Assembly: GCA_002286855.1 (NCBI GenBank)
Contig: NRSV01000077.1
Location: forward strand, 62,001 to 126,000
Source: Bipolaris cookei
Lineage: Eukaryota > Ascomycota > Dothideomycetes > Pleosporales > Pleosporaceae
Length of the DNA stretch: 64,000 bases
Direction of reading: 5' to 3'
The notes under the pieces were generated by a model that did no database searches, was not told the origin of the DNA, and was given only the letters and a program-made list of their open reading frames with translations. The position numbers and the translations under genes were made by a program. Below are positions 42,501-51,476 of the stretch, piece by piece; positions within the stretch are counted from its first letter, which is position 1, and every line of letters begins with the position of its first letter.

Positions 42501-43324
42501 ACCAAGAAGAAATCTACGTAGAGACAAAGAATATAGGCGAGCACCAGCTCGTCTATAATGGAGAGCTTGAAGGGATTACAGCAGCGTTTGAATACGCTGC
42601 TAAAATAGCCCTAAAAGACCAAAATATCCACGTCTACGCTGACAACCAAGCTGCCATCTATAGGCTCCAGAGCCTATCAGATAAGCCCGGCCAGCAGTGG
42701 GTAATTCGGTGCCAAAAAGCAGCCAAAGCTATCCTTAATAAAAAAGCAAAGATTTTCTTAAAATGGGCGCCAGGCCATACAGACATAGAAGGAAACGAAA
42801 AAGCAGACTCCTTAGCAAAGAAAGCTACAAAACAAACACAAAAAAAATCACAAATAAGCCTAGCCTTCCTAGGCACTAAAATTAAGCTTCTCCAAAGAGC
42901 TAGCCAAGCAGAAGAGTGGAGAAAATATAGAGAAACAGCAAGAGAAAAGAAGACTAGCTACGGAGCTATGTTCGATCTTAAGCTTAAAAACCAACTAGCA
43001 ATCCCAAGAGGCACGAAAAGAGATATTTCAAGCTCTTTTTATTCCCTTAAGATAGGACACGGATACTTCAACTCCTACCTAAAGAGATTTAAGAAAAAAG
43101 AATGCAATCTTTGCAAATGCGGGAGACCACAAACAGCAAAGCACCTACTTCTATACTGCAGCTTCTACAGCGTAGAAAGAAACCAGCTTAAAAAGACTCT
43201 AGACCAGAAAGTACTTCAACTCCAACTTCTACTCCATACCACGAGCGGTATAGAAGCTACTTTAGCTTTCATTACTAGCACGAGGATAGGAACAAGAAGG
43301 TGGCACCTCGGCCAGGAAGGCTAG
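39530..43324 (+). CDS. LINE-A copy 2 ORF2: endonuclease, reverse transcriptase, RNase H (1264 aa)
   Basis: Complete LINE polyprotein. The AP-like endonuclease occupies about residues 1-240 (VLQVNLNKN, IQEPWIAP, MDANEHHPWWDPG, GSDHHGI) and nicks the target. The reverse transcriptase spans about 510-790, with KAYRVITLLSCLGKVTERI, FLDVKGAFDHVS, AGIPQGSPVSPIFF and catalytic SYIDD near residue 698. The RNase H domain begins near 967 (IYSDAS) and has YNGELEG, YADNQAA and APGHTDIEGNEKADSLAK, supplying the D-E-D-D set. A cysteine-histidine motif (CNLCKCGRPQTAKHLLLYC) starts near 1192. Domain order and the RNase H place it in the Tad group. No stops or frameshifts. Confidence 0.96.
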   Translation: MVENLKVLQVNLNKNARTTESTLQLAIELKVDIIAIQEPWIAPSDSNNYEAPRSIAHQSFYQIFPKADTNLRPRALFYISRSLTAEVSQLEEIADPDAIAITIQEGRLKFNIYNMYNQKNVENIKTFQRLLANTQLPTSTLLLMDANEHHPWWDPGCSITSQGGQPLVDWIEDQHLSLLNTPGATTFFRPNMSRETTLDLSIATPDLEEKVRDWQITTEPGSDHHGILFSIRTTKDLVNNPTSQTRYNTKRADWDLFKKELDKAIQNNAALQSLDQINQPRKADSKNLLLAQDNELKLQLDVIGEAITLVIQQAADKAIPQLKLGPKAKPWWSQELTKLRKNVSHCQRIFVQQLQATSIEETYLFKRDFLLARNTYQAAIRKAKREHWNNFLKKEDPQSIFKAMDYTKEKRVERIPPIQGETLETSFKGKCNALRKALFPPPPSTVPPSFNNYQEKEWEWPALSITELERACSNKVKSSSPGPDALSQEIITAAYQAQPNTFFKAYSLLFNYGYHPICWRRATGAILKKPSKPDYSIPKAYRVITLLSCLGKVTERIIAKRLSYLAETTNLLHDSQIGGRLKKSAIDAALLLIDQIQHQKQQGYTTSTVFLDVKGAFDHVSHNQFLNTLKLLGLPISLITWAKTFLSNRSLRLAFDGQIEEFSEINAGIPQGSPVSPIFFLIYIRDLFPQIDGFQLSYIDDISITTSSTSIKKNVKILQQEVKKLVTKGRELAIEFDIAKTELIHFTKKKERKEIPLELPSKEKIYHKDTIKWLGVYLDNKLSFRGHVAIRASEAKTAFNRLGRLANIDRGLSPFAIRQLYLACVTSIADYGSPIYWRNQSFIKDQLQPLHNAACRKVLGVFKTAPAIPISIEASLPSPAVRLSQTNRKYALRAIQLAPTHPITKAITRLQKTTLQLSKKLNKTRQLQAITSSIPATQEIEEIIPYRFRPWDAHKDYIQIIEDNSILIYSDASKTKDGDGIGVGLVVYNPNQEEIYVETKNIGEHQLVYNGELEGITAAFEYAAKIALKDQNIHVYADNQAAIYRLQSLSDKPGQQWVIRCQKAAKAILNKKAKIFLKWAPGHTDIEGNEKADSLAKKATKQTQKKSQISLAFLGTKIKLLQRASQAEEWRKYRETAREKKTSYGAMFDLKLKNQLAIPRGTKRDISSSFYSLKIGHGYFNSYLKRFKKKECNLCKCGRPQTAKHLLLYCSFYSVERNQLKKTLDQKVLQLQLLLHTTSGIEATLAFITSTRIGTRRWHLGQEG

Positions 43325-43997
43325 AAAATAACAAAAATAAGAAAGAAATAGTAAGGAAGAGAGGAAAAGAAGAAAAACACGTTTGATTTTATGAGTACTA
43401 TTTTCTATCACCTAAGAGAGCCCGCTGGAAGGTAGCCTAGCTCCCCTACATCTCTCCCTGTTACCAAACTGCTCTTTAGCACCAGGCGTCTAGAAAGCTA
43501 GTAATAGCTTAGCTAGATAAAGGCCGAAGCACCACAGCCACGCAATGCAGCACAACGTACTAAATTGTAACTAGTTAGATAGAACGGCCTTTAGCCAAAG
43601 TCCTACATAGCCAACGGCTGATACAGGACTATAATGGAATAATAATCAGTATAAGGAGCTATGGTAAAAAGATAGCTACGTAGTAGTAGGTAGACTGATC
43701 AGACAGCCCCTCAGCTTAAAGGTGGGAGTTACGCTAAGAAGAGTTGCACCGAAGCGCCGAGATTAGCGTCAGACAATACTTTTGAAAGGCACCTCCGTAG
43801 TCGATACGGAATAGGTGACGATAGGACCAAATACTCTGTAATATTATCAACCGCCATGTTGATTTTATGGAGAAAAGCCCTAAGAATGGGTGTTTCATTA
43901 TCGCCGTGCAATATTAGTGATAGTGTGAATCTCAAGATGCCAAAATCGCAGATGCTTTGTGACACAGGGGGTTTGCGTGACCTAGGGAGGGACCTTA

Positions 43998-44119
43998 CAT
44001 CCCTCTATGACGGACATTCTTATATACCGGAACCGACCAATCTATTCCTGGACGATCTACAAATCTCGCTGGACGATTGATCAATTTTATCACATTAGGA
44101 TGTCCGTCACGAAGGGATG
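43998..44119. repeat. ~120-bp foldback/MITE-like element
   Basis: The arms at 43998-44017 and 44100-44119 are inverted repeats with three mismatches; the core is ATGACGGACAT and its complement. It directly abuts the right end of the outer Fot1-like relic. A further degenerate copy of the arm may lie near 44216. Confidence 0.6.
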
Positions 44120-44449
44120 CCTGTCAACAACATTCCATTGCTATGCATCTATGGTATATGTATTGTCCTTGAATTCTAGATATATTCATAATGTTTGATG
44201 CAAGACTAAGTAGTGTTCATGACGGTTACGAAAGGATAGACGTTAGTAGGAAATACAATTCTATTCTAAGTAAGAGAACATGATCTATCCCAAGGACTAA
44301 CTACACCGCCATGTATCGAAGTTAAGCGCGGAGAACCATAAAAATGTATAAGATCCTTCCCTATGTGCCGGAAAACCTGGTGGACCGGAATAAGTCGATG
44401 AGATATAGCATCGCACGGGGGATGACTGCTGACTTTGCGCTTTTATTGG
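44120..44449. other. Short intergenic stretch
   Basis: No gene. It contains CGAAGTTAAGCGCGG at about 44316, reminiscent of a 5S rRNA internal segment, but spacing and flanks do not support a 5S gene. Confidence 0.4.
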
Positions 44450-45808
44450 CTAGTTCCGGCCTACCAAGCTCTCTGGTCCTCGTCGAGGGACGTTAAACAT
44501 TGCTTCTAATCTATTTTCGATTTTCTCCATCTTTTTCATGATTTGAGCATTCGTGCAATTCCTGGCGTCTATGTCACGTTCTTCTTCACTAGCGCTTTTA
44601 GCAAACTCCGTCTTGTCCAGGAACGCTTGTAAGGATTTTTTATCCTCTTGGTGCATGATTTTCTGGAATGTCTTGTACTTGCATACAACAGGGCCAGTAT
44701 AGTAGTATCCCTTTGCTTTTCGCATGTTATCGAGAACCTCCGAAAGATTGTTCTTTTCCTTAAATTTAAGAATAACTATAATTTGCTTCTTCGGTCGTCC
44801 GTTCCATTTGGCCGTACACCCCGCTATGTTGAAATTTTTCCTGTCATCTATTTTCAATTCTGAGACGAATTTGTCGTCCACAAAAGGGGCCATACCCCCG
44901 GATTGTTTGGGAAGTATCAAATTAGGGTCGCATTTTTCAAACCGCTGAAAGTTATAAGAGCCATTTTTTTCCAATAGACCACGGATTATTTCCTTCCCAA
45001 AACAGGTGCCTTTCATAGCATAGAGAGGGTCGACCTCTTCTTCTGACTCTGGCTCTGGCGTATCTCCAGAAATCCCACGCGAAGTATGTCGTTCTTTACG
45101 ATCCTTAGATCCGGTTTTCTTAGATCCAGTCTTACCATGAGATTGTTCTAAACGCCTCAGCTTCCGTTCCTTCTCTTGTACATTTCGCTCTATGCTGGAC
45201 GTAACATTTTCGTCGTCCTCGTCTCCATTCTCGCTACTGTCTTCATCTTCCTGGTCCCAATTATTGTTTTCCCCATTGTCCGTGCAACCTCCCATATCGG
45301 TGTCAGTGCTATCGTGGTCTTTTTCTTTCTTCTTCTTCTTCTTGCTTTCCTTACTTCTCTTCTTTCTCTTCTCGTTCTCCTCATCTTCCTCACTTTCTTC
45401 ATTCTCTGCATTCCCCTCATCTTCTTTTTCCCATTCTTCATAAGTCATGGTTTTTGCTCCATTCATAAAATCAGTAGACTCGTCTTTGGGCTTGAAAATG
45501 TTATTGAAAGGTGTTCTTGACATGCAGAGATCTTTTTCTTCTGGTATATCAAAGACATAAACTGTTTGTCCTCGGCTGCCATAAGTTAGATAAAATCGAT
45601 TAGTAATATTTTCTAGCGCTAGTCCCGAGAGTTTTTTGTCAAGGCTTTTTGGGGTAAATTTAGGAAGGTCAGCTCCTGCCTTTATGCCTGCATCCTTCAA
45701 TTGTTTATTATCGAGCATGGCGGCAAAATCTTCACTAAACTTTACTATCGTGTATCCACCTTGGGAGGCAATTGGTTTGGGGAATCTTGAATCACTTTGT
45801 TTCTTCAT
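44450..45808 (-). CDS. Unrecognised acidic/basic protein (452 aa)
   Basis: A single open exon starting at ATG 45808. A TATA-like TATTATATATC lies about 75 bp upstream on the same strand, which supports a real promoter. Residues 1-115 form a compact-looking N-terminal region with no known motif. Residues 120-270 are very charged: a Glu/Asp-rich run, a Lys block (KKKKKKEK), further acidic clusters and basic KKTGSKDRKE, probably disordered and with possible nuclear signals. Residues 275-410 look folded again, with aromatic and hydrophobic periodicity. The extreme C-terminus has a short amphipathic helix (NAQIMKKMEKIENRLEAMF). I do not recognise the family. The mixed-charge linker recalls nucleic-acid-associated proteins, but that is inference. 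Confidence 0.65.
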   Translation of the reverse strand: MKKQSDSRFPKPIASQGGYTIVKFSEDFAAMLDNKQLKDAGIKAGADLPKFTPKSLDKKLSGLALENITNRFYLTYGSRGQTVYVFDIPEEKDLCMSRTPFNNIFKPKDESTDFMNGAKTMTYEEWEKEDEGNAENEESEEDEENEKRKKRSKESKKKKKKEKDHDSTDTDMGGCTDNGENNNWDQEDEDSSENGDEDDENVTSSIERNVQEKERKLRRLEQSHGKTGSKKTGSKDRKERHTSRGISGDTPEPESEEEVDPLYAMKGTCFGKEIIRGLLEKNGSYNFQRFEKCDPNLILPKQSGGMAPFVDDKFVSELKIDDRKNFNIAGCTAKWNGRPKKQIIVILKFKEKNNLSEVLDNMRKAKGYYYTGPVVCKYKTFQKIMHQEDKKSLQAFLDKTEFAKSASEEERDIDARNCTNAQIMKKMEKIENRLEAMFNVPRRGPESLVGRN

Positions 45809-46695
45809 TTTGGGTTATCTTTGTCCTCGTCAGTGAAAAATGTACTTCATGCTAGCCGTAGAGGCGTATGCTGATATATAATAAAATGCTAGACACCAAA
45901 AGCGCTAAACGGGATCGTTATTAGTATTATACATATGATAAGCGCTAAGGAGTCAGCGTTATACTTCTGGGAGATTGCCATAATATATTATCTTCAATAA
46001 GTTGTTGCAGCGAGAAAGATGAGCATGCATAGTGGTGGCATGAAGCATTATCTACAACTAATAGGATTAGCTGTGCGAATAGAACGCTATGCTCACGGCA
46101 CCAATGAGAATCATCGTAATCTTTAGCAAAAGTCATAGAGCATATCGAACCGACTAAGAACACACTAAACTACATTGGACGCAGAAGAAATTAACTATGC
46201 TTAAACTAAAGTCTCATTTTACGAATGCTTACTCCTATTCACCTTTTGTAACGTCGTCAAACTGGAGCATAGGCTTAGAGAACTTACCAAGACTAGAGTG
46301 GAGGATTAAGTTGATCGCTTAAGTTATGTCGAACCGTAGGGTTCCTGCATTAAGGATAAGTGATTCCTTGAAGGTATCATGTTCTGCTTATTATGTTAAT
46401 CACCTTAATCTGACATTTACATAAAACTAGTGTCTGATATATGGAATCATAGTCTATTACATTGCTGGCCAGACTCGCTACTTGAGAGTATCACAGCCAA
46501 GTGTGAGTTGTTTAGTGTAAAATTCAAGGCTTACTGGTTGCTAACGCTAGACAAGGCGAGTACCTCGATGCGTATGTATAAGTGACTTTCGATCGATGCT
46601 AATGTTAAACATAGTAATTAGAATCATGGGTGGTAACTAAATCATTTCAGCATAACAGTGTCTTTTATATAGCTATTAAATACACAACTAAATTC
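45809..46695. other. Intergenic, includes promoter of the 452-aa gene
   Basis: The TATA-like box for the minus-strand gene is near 45875-45885. Beyond that no gene, RNA or repeat is seen up to the terminus-like sequence at 46698. Confidence 0.5.
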
Positions 46696-46739
46696 TAACA
46701 TCCCTCCCTGTCAGCAGGAAATCCCGCCGCACAGGAATA

Positions 46740-47592
46740 TGTCCACTTCCCAACTGCTCAGTTCATCAACCATAGAGTATTTTTCTTTCAGTTAAACGTA
46801 TGTCTTTCCTTGAAATAGTTTCTCAAGAGTCGTATAATGCGATACAAAAAGTACAACTGTGCTTCTCGCTATCGATCGTTTTTAGCGGGACGCGTTCTTA
46901 TCGTAGAGGTTTCATCTCTTGTAAAAATATGATTAAGGTTTGATTTCTATGATTCGGAGGCTGGAAGATGTTTCTCAGGATGTACACAAATAGCTCTAAG
47001 ACAAAGAGCTTGTCCTAAGGAGCAGGGGTGATGACCGGATTTATCCGTGTTGGTGTGTGACAATCGCACCCACGCAACTTGGTTTTAGTGATCTTACATA
47101 ATCTGGTATTTATCATAACGAACTAACGCTAGTTAGATCAATCGATGTAAACTATGCTAGTCCCGATACAGCACCTTGTTGGTCTGAGCGGTTGCGAGCC
47201 AACACTATCGCACTCAGCCAGTAAGACATAGGCCGCTGCCTAGCGCAACATCTCCCATATTCCCCATCACATTAACCACCTTTTAACGTTCATTAGTTAG
47301 CTAGTTGCCAAGTGCAGCGCTGTTTCTCCCTGTCATTTATCGCCTGAAGGTCCGCCCTCGACCTACTAACTATTTTCTCATCCAAGCGAGCACTGGGCCA
47401 ATGATTCACAATGAGATTATGGGTAAGTAGTTGGTCAAACAATCGATTGATTGCTGACACTGATCTGTCAAGCTTGTTTCATGTCTCAATGCCAAGCCTG
47501 CTACCTATATATACCCTACGACCGTCTCTCGTGCTTCCTCGTCAGCAAAAACACCTTTTTATCACACAACTAAGATTTCCGGTATCGAAGCC
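46740..47592. other. Leader region of the 312-aa gene
   Basis: No second gene seen. A TATA-like CTATATATACC at about 47503 is roughly 85 bp upstream of ATG 47593. The rest is featureless to me. Confidence 0.5.
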
Positions 47593-48531
47593 ATGAGCAC
47601 AATCAACTTAGCGTCACTTAGCCGCCGAGAAATCGCAACCGCTCGCAAACGTTTAGAGCAGGACCTCGATGACAGCACACTGCTGCCGACATTCCTTGCG
47701 CAAGATCCAGCAAGGATGCAAGCGGCCATGGAAATGATTGCTGATGGGACTATCAATCTCACGCACTTCTTCCATATACATCCATATCGAACGGTGATCG
47801 ACACAGCAACTGGTAAACAAAATCCACAGCTCGTTTCTTTCCTGGATGATCTCATAGAGGCCTACGAAGGCAGCTTTCCTGACCTGTCTCGGTTTGCGGA
47901 GGGTCAATCTAGGAACTCGCAAAAACCAGAGGAGAAGTTAGTAGGAGATTTTGAAATTTTTGATGCCGTGCTTTCTGCATGTCGCAGTGATAGAGCGGAT
48001 GTACACGTCAGAAATTCAGCAAATGATTCGGAGATTATTGCGAAGATTTGGGGCGCTTTTGCGAAACGACTGAAGGATTTCCAATCCGTGCGGTGTCCCG
48101 AACCCGTGCGCAGGACCTTTCTGGGAGGTTTGGACATACTCGAAAAACTACCTGCATCGAAGACAAAAGCTACAAGCGCTTCAGAGCTTGCATGCTTAGT
48201 GCGCGTTCTTGACACCAAAGAGCAGGTTAAAGCTTTTAATCGCGCGATTGAAATTGTGTTTTCCACACACGACGCCGATCTGGTCTACAAAGCAGTGCTA
48301 TCGCTCCAGTATCTTAATCGAGACTGCATTAGGCGCTGCGCATTATATCTGATGAAAAACGCTCGTAAAGGAGCTTCAACAAAAATCTTTTATGCTGTGC
48401 CAGACGCTATTGGCAAAGCGATAGGCTATCCTGCGAGAGTTGTAGAAAAGTGGTACGATAGTGGCAACGTTGGCTCAGACTTAATTGCCTGGGCAGAGCG
48501 TCAGTATGGACCCCCTCAGAAATCACAGTAG
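47593..48531 (+). CDS. Unrecognised 312-aa protein, possible transposon cargo
   Basis: A single open exon from ATG 47593, with a TATA-like box about 85 bp upstream. The protein looks soluble and mainly helical, with no signal peptide, membrane segment or metal-binding motif. Distinct stretches include HFFHIHPYRTVIDTATGKQ (about 58-76), EIIAKIWGAFAKRLKDF and CLVRVLDTKEQVKAFNRAIE; the C-terminus is basic. I do not recognise the family. It lies between the putative left terminus at 46698 and an intact Fot1-like transposase gene on the same strand, 470 bp away, so it may be carried by that element. The even, stop-free frame argues for selection or recent arrival. Confidence 0.65.
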   Translation: MSTINLASLSRREIATARKRLEQDLDDSTLLPTFLAQDPARMQAAMEMIADGTINLTHFFHIHPYRTVIDTATGKQNPQLVSFLDDLIEAYEGSFPDLSRFAEGQSRNSQKPEEKLVGDFEIFDAVLSACRSDRADVHVRNSANDSEIIAKIWGAFAKRLKDFQSVRCPEPVRRTFLGGLDILEKLPASKTKATSASELACLVRVLDTKEQVKAFNRAIEIVFSTHDADLVYKAVLSLQYLNRDCIRRCALYLMKNARKGASTKIFYAVPDAIGKAIGYPARVVEKWYDSGNVGSDLIAWAERQYGPPQKSQ

Positions 48532-49002
48532 GTGATATCTTCTTCTATAACAATCCAGCCACCTGTAGCGGGTAGAAAAAGATGGATAGAACGTACTGGG
48601 ATGGATGTGAAAGTCATGAACAGCGATGGGAAGACGGTACTGTACCGGGCGGCCTCGCCACGCAAAGCGAGTAACTAGAGTTCTAAATAGTGCGGCTTTT
48701 GGTGCGAGTTTGAGGTGGATATCATTTTCATGTAGTCACAAATCCAGGTCCTTTTTGTCAGAGTGCGACTTGCTAAATTTCCTATGATGTGCGAAAGCGC
48801 TCCAATGTACAATTGTTAGCGGTTGCGGCTTCACCCCTAGATAGCTGCGCAACAGTTCTGAGCTGCCCCGCCTTTCGTGCATGGCTTAATTAGTACTGCA
48901 ACTAGTTAATCCACTTGTAGTTGTGCTAGTCTAGATGCAACGCCAAGCATGATACTCTTCTCGAACCATCTATAGACAAAGGGCTATTTTTAGCACACAA
49001 AC
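48532..49002. other. Spacer with half-MITE
   Basis: From 48810, after TA, the sequence GTTAGCGGTTGCGGCTTCAC and about 60 further bases match the left part of the MITE at 33259. The right end of that MITE is not found here, so the copy is truncated or diverged. The remainder contains the transposase promoter. Confidence 0.55.
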
Positions 49003-50826
49003 GTGAGGGTTCAGTACTATCAGAAGTTGCTCGTCGTGCCTTGTTTTGCCATAACGATCGTACAGATGGACCCAGCTAGTAAGGCACTTGCAAAGCTTCC
49101 TCCAAATGACAACAGCACATGGGCTGCCCGAGCCGATTCCAGCGGTGTCGCCCTCACCACGCTATACAACCGATACAAGGGGCGGCCCTCAAAGGAACAG
49201 GTGGCCCAACGCCAGCTGTACCTCAGCGTAGAAGAGGAGAAAGCCCTTGTCGCATTCCTGTTGCTAATGTGTAGCTTCGGGCAACCAGTCCGCATCAAGT
49301 ACATACCAACGCTAGCCTTCAGTATAGCCCGACGCCGATCCCCTGCGAACAGACCAAATAAACCGCCCGGTAAGAACTGGGCTCAAGCCTTCGGAAAACG
49401 TCACCCTGAGCTCAAAGCAAAACGAGTCAGGTCGATAGACTGGAGACGCCACGAGATACATATATACGACAAGGTCACGGAGTGGTTTGAAGTAATAGGC
49501 CAGGTGCTACGAAACTCAGCTATTCGGCCCGAGAATGTGTATAACATGGATGAGACAGGAGTCATGCTAAGCATGCTGAGCTCTGTCAAGGTTCTTGTAG
49601 GTAAAGATGACCAACGAGGATATAGGGGCGCTGGTGTTAAGCGGACAATGGTTACCGCTATAGAGTGCATCAGTGCTGATGGTAGGTCATTGCACCCTCT
49701 CATCATCTGGCCAGCTGCGACCCACCGGAGTAACTGGACCACCCATCCGACCCCTGGCTGGCACTACGGATTCTCCGAAAACGGGTACAATGACTCTAAG
49801 ATTAGCTCAGAGTGGCTTACGCGTGTATTCGATCCCCAGACCAAAAGAATCGCCAACGGCAAGCCACGGGTACTAATATCTGATGGCTTTGGTACCCACG
49901 AAACGCTTGAGATCCTGGAGTTTTGCTTCGCCAATGACATCACCCTCTGCCGACTGCCCTCCCACACGTCTCACAAGCTCCAGCCATGTGATGTTTCTGT
50001 TTTTGCACCCTTAAAGACAGCATACCGCGATCAAGTCGAACGGTTGAATCGAGGTGGTGTAGACACTATCGGCAAAGAGCACTTCACGTACCTCTACAAG
50101 CCAGCCAGGGATAGAGCCATAACAAAGAGGAACATTCTAGCCGGATGGGCGGCTGCTGGCTTGTTCCCTTTCAACCCGCAGAGGGTGCTTCGTGATATGC
50201 CGAAGCCACCCGAGGAGCATAACGATACTGGCGAAGATATAGCACCAACGTCCTATCCAGCGGCCGAGGCTCTGCACACACCTGTAACGCCTGTGACAGT
50301 AGAGGGTTTGACATGGTTGGCCGACCTAATCAAACAGGATACCTGTGCCGCTGCATCTGACGAGGCTAGCAGACAGCGCCTGCAAAGGCGTGTGCAGAAG
50401 CTCGCAAGCGCGGCCAAGATATCCTTTGCTAGACAAAGCCTGCTTCAGGACCATAATCGACTTTTGTATGCCATCAACAACGAAGCGAAGGTGCGACGAT
50501 CGACACGGTCGTTGGTTATAGGCAAGGCGAAGGTGATGAAGTGGGAGGATCTGGATAAAGCGCGTGCGGCACGCGCTGCGAGTGACAAGGCTGCTGCGGA
50601 GAAAAGCAAGGGCAAACGTGGTCGCAAGCGCAAGGTATCGGCGCGAGAAGCAGATAGCAACACCGAGAGTGAAATCGAGAACGAGGCCGATGCGCAAGAG
50701 GCGGGCTCTTCGGTGCCTACATTAACGGTCAGAAAGAAGGCGAAGAGGAGCCGTGTCCAGCAGTCGCGGCAGGAGCCAGAGCCGGAATCGGAGCCCTGGA
50801 AGGCACCAGTGGCGCCCATGTATTGA
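49003..50826 (+). CDS. Fot1/pogo-like transposase, intact (607 aa)
   Basis: Cut-and-paste transposase of the Tc1/mariner superfamily, Fot1/pogo branch (DDE_1). The N-terminal DNA-binding region (about 20-160) has a first helix-turn-helix (TWAARADSSGVALTTLYNRY, GRPSKEQ) and a CENP-B/Tc5-type second domain (PPGKNWAQAFGKRHPELKAK). The catalytic Asp residues lie in NMDETG (about 185), ISDGFGTHETLEIL (about 290) and LQPCDVSVF (about 327). A KxNILAGWAAAGLFPFNP block follows. The C-terminal 150 residues are charged, with basic KSKGKRGRKRK and KKAKRSR likely nuclear signals. The first ATG is 49003; the ATG at 49066 is a plausible alternative. No stops or frameshifts, unlike the sister copy at 11211-13014. 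Confidence 0.93.
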   Translation: MRVQYYQKLLVVPCFAITIVQMDPASKALAKLPPNDNSTWAARADSSGVALTTLYNRYKGRPSKEQVAQRQLYLSVEEEKALVAFLLLMCSFGQPVRIKYIPTLAFSIARRRSPANRPNKPPGKNWAQAFGKRHPELKAKRVRSIDWRRHEIHIYDKVTEWFEVIGQVLRNSAIRPENVYNMDETGVMLSMLSSVKVLVGKDDQRGYRGAGVKRTMVTAIECISADGRSLHPLIIWPAATHRSNWTTHPTPGWHYGFSENGYNDSKISSEWLTRVFDPQTKRIANGKPRVLISDGFGTHETLEILEFCFANDITLCRLPSHTSHKLQPCDVSVFAPLKTAYRDQVERLNRGGVDTIGKEHFTYLYKPARDRAITKRNILAGWAAAGLFPFNPQRVLRDMPKPPEEHNDTGEDIAPTSYPAAEALHTPVTPVTVEGLTWLADLIKQDTCAAASDEASRQRLQRRVQKLASAAKISFARQSLLQDHNRLLYAINNEAKVRRSTRSLVIGKAKVMKWEDLDKARAARAASDKAAAEKSKGKRGRKRKVSAREADSNTESEIENEADAQEAGSSVPTLTVRKKAKRSRVQQSRQEPEPESEPWKAPVAPMY

Positions 50827-51476
50827 GAAAGCAATACAATATTATTCGTATGATCTTCGTAACCTGCTTAACAGTTATCTTGTTGCGACACGGTTTGCAG
50901 TGGGATGATGATATTCTGATGACTAGGGCGGTCAGCACGCTGATGATCGTTGGCGAATGACAAGTGCAACTGGTCAAGTAAACTAACTAACTGTAATCAG
51001 TTAGTAAATTACGATAGATGATTATGTCAGGGATGAGAAATCATCTTTGACCTTCCAGAAGTGGTGCTAGCGTTAAACCGAAGTACCGGCTAGGATGGCA
51101 AACTTCAAAATCTTGCGCGCCACAGCAACTATAGAGCTAAATACGACTCTGGCGCTTGAGATCCACGCCATTGAAGTTGTCCAGAATACCTCTTCTCGGT
51201 TTTAGAGCTACGGCAGCCTTGCAGTGTTGCTTGATCTGAGGCGCGCTGTTTGAGCGTTGGACGAGGCATTCCCTGCATGAAGCGTATTAGCGACCACACC
51301 ACCGTAATTTATTGCCAAAAACTAGATGCAAATGCTTGCAAGAAGTTCAGCTATATTATCTACGAAGTCTATATATATATATCTTCTGTGCGCAAATAGT
51401 AATATCCTTTCGAAGTCCAGGTACCTCGCTTATTTTCCCGTGCAGGGGTTTTTCCTGGTCTAAGGGATGGATGTTA

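Larger units (their letters stand above)
37928..43646 (+). mobile_element. LINE-A copy 2, intact full-length LINE
   Basis: A 5719-bp Tad-like LINE with a 220-bp 5' leader beginning near CCAACTTCGAGTTTTTCAG, two intact open frames, a 322-bp 3' untranslated region and an AATAATAAT tail. An 11-bp target duplication flanks it. Every coding part is intact, and ORF1 is identical in protein to copy 1. It sits in the 5' end of a Tc1/mariner-like transposase relic. It is a good candidate for a recently active master copy. Confidence 0.96.
36583..43797 (-). mobile_element. Tc1/mariner-like transposon, split by LINE-A copy 2
   Basis: Perfect inverted termini of about 28 bp begin CGGAGGTGCCTTTCAAAAGT at 36583 and end with the complement at 43797. 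TA flanks both sides (36581-36582, 43798-43799), and the host sequence resumes in register with the other Fot1-like copy. Without the LINE it would be about 1.5 kb, the usual size. It contains a minus-strand transposase relic. Confidence 0.9.
33996..43995 (-). mobile_element. Outer Fot1/pogo-like relic holding nested insertions
   Basis: The left terminus (33996 onward) and right terminus (to 43995) are the same inverted repeat as in the 10916-13548 element, and each is flanked by TA (33994-33995, 43996-43997). Inside are a decayed minus-strand transposase (35217-36360), a MITE (35765-35942), a Tc1/mariner-like element (36583-43797) and LINE-A copy 2 (37928-43646). Sequence 43800-43990 is collinear with 13345-13540 of the other copy. 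About 1 kb (34170-35216) matches nothing in the other copy and replaces the C-terminal half of the transposase. Confidence 0.8.
46698..51474 (+). mobile_element. Candidate 4.8-kb Fot1/pogo-like element with extra gene
   Basis: The right terminus, read inward from 51474, starts ACATCCATCCCT; TA follows it at 51475-51476. It matches the right end of the 61846-62854 derivative. The best left partner is at 46698 (ACATCCCTCCCTG, then CAGGAAATCCCGCCGCACAG), also preceded by TA (46696-46697) and about 75% similar by eye over 40 bp. If these are the true ends, the element holds both the transposase gene (49003-50826) and an unrelated 312-aa gene (47593-48531). An alternative is that 46698 is a solo terminus and the transposon lost its own left end near 48810, where a half-MITE lies. 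Confidence 0.45.

Noticed and set aside
44285..44400. 5S rRNA-like pieces (CGAAGTTAAGCG and GGTGGACCGGAA)
   Set aside because: Spacing between the pieces is too long and the 5' and 3' stems do not pair; at best a decayed pseudogene.
45176..45520. Plus-strand Ser/Leu/Phe-rich open frames opposite the 452-aa gene
   Set aside because: They mirror the Lys/Glu-rich codons of the minus-strand gene and have no independent support.
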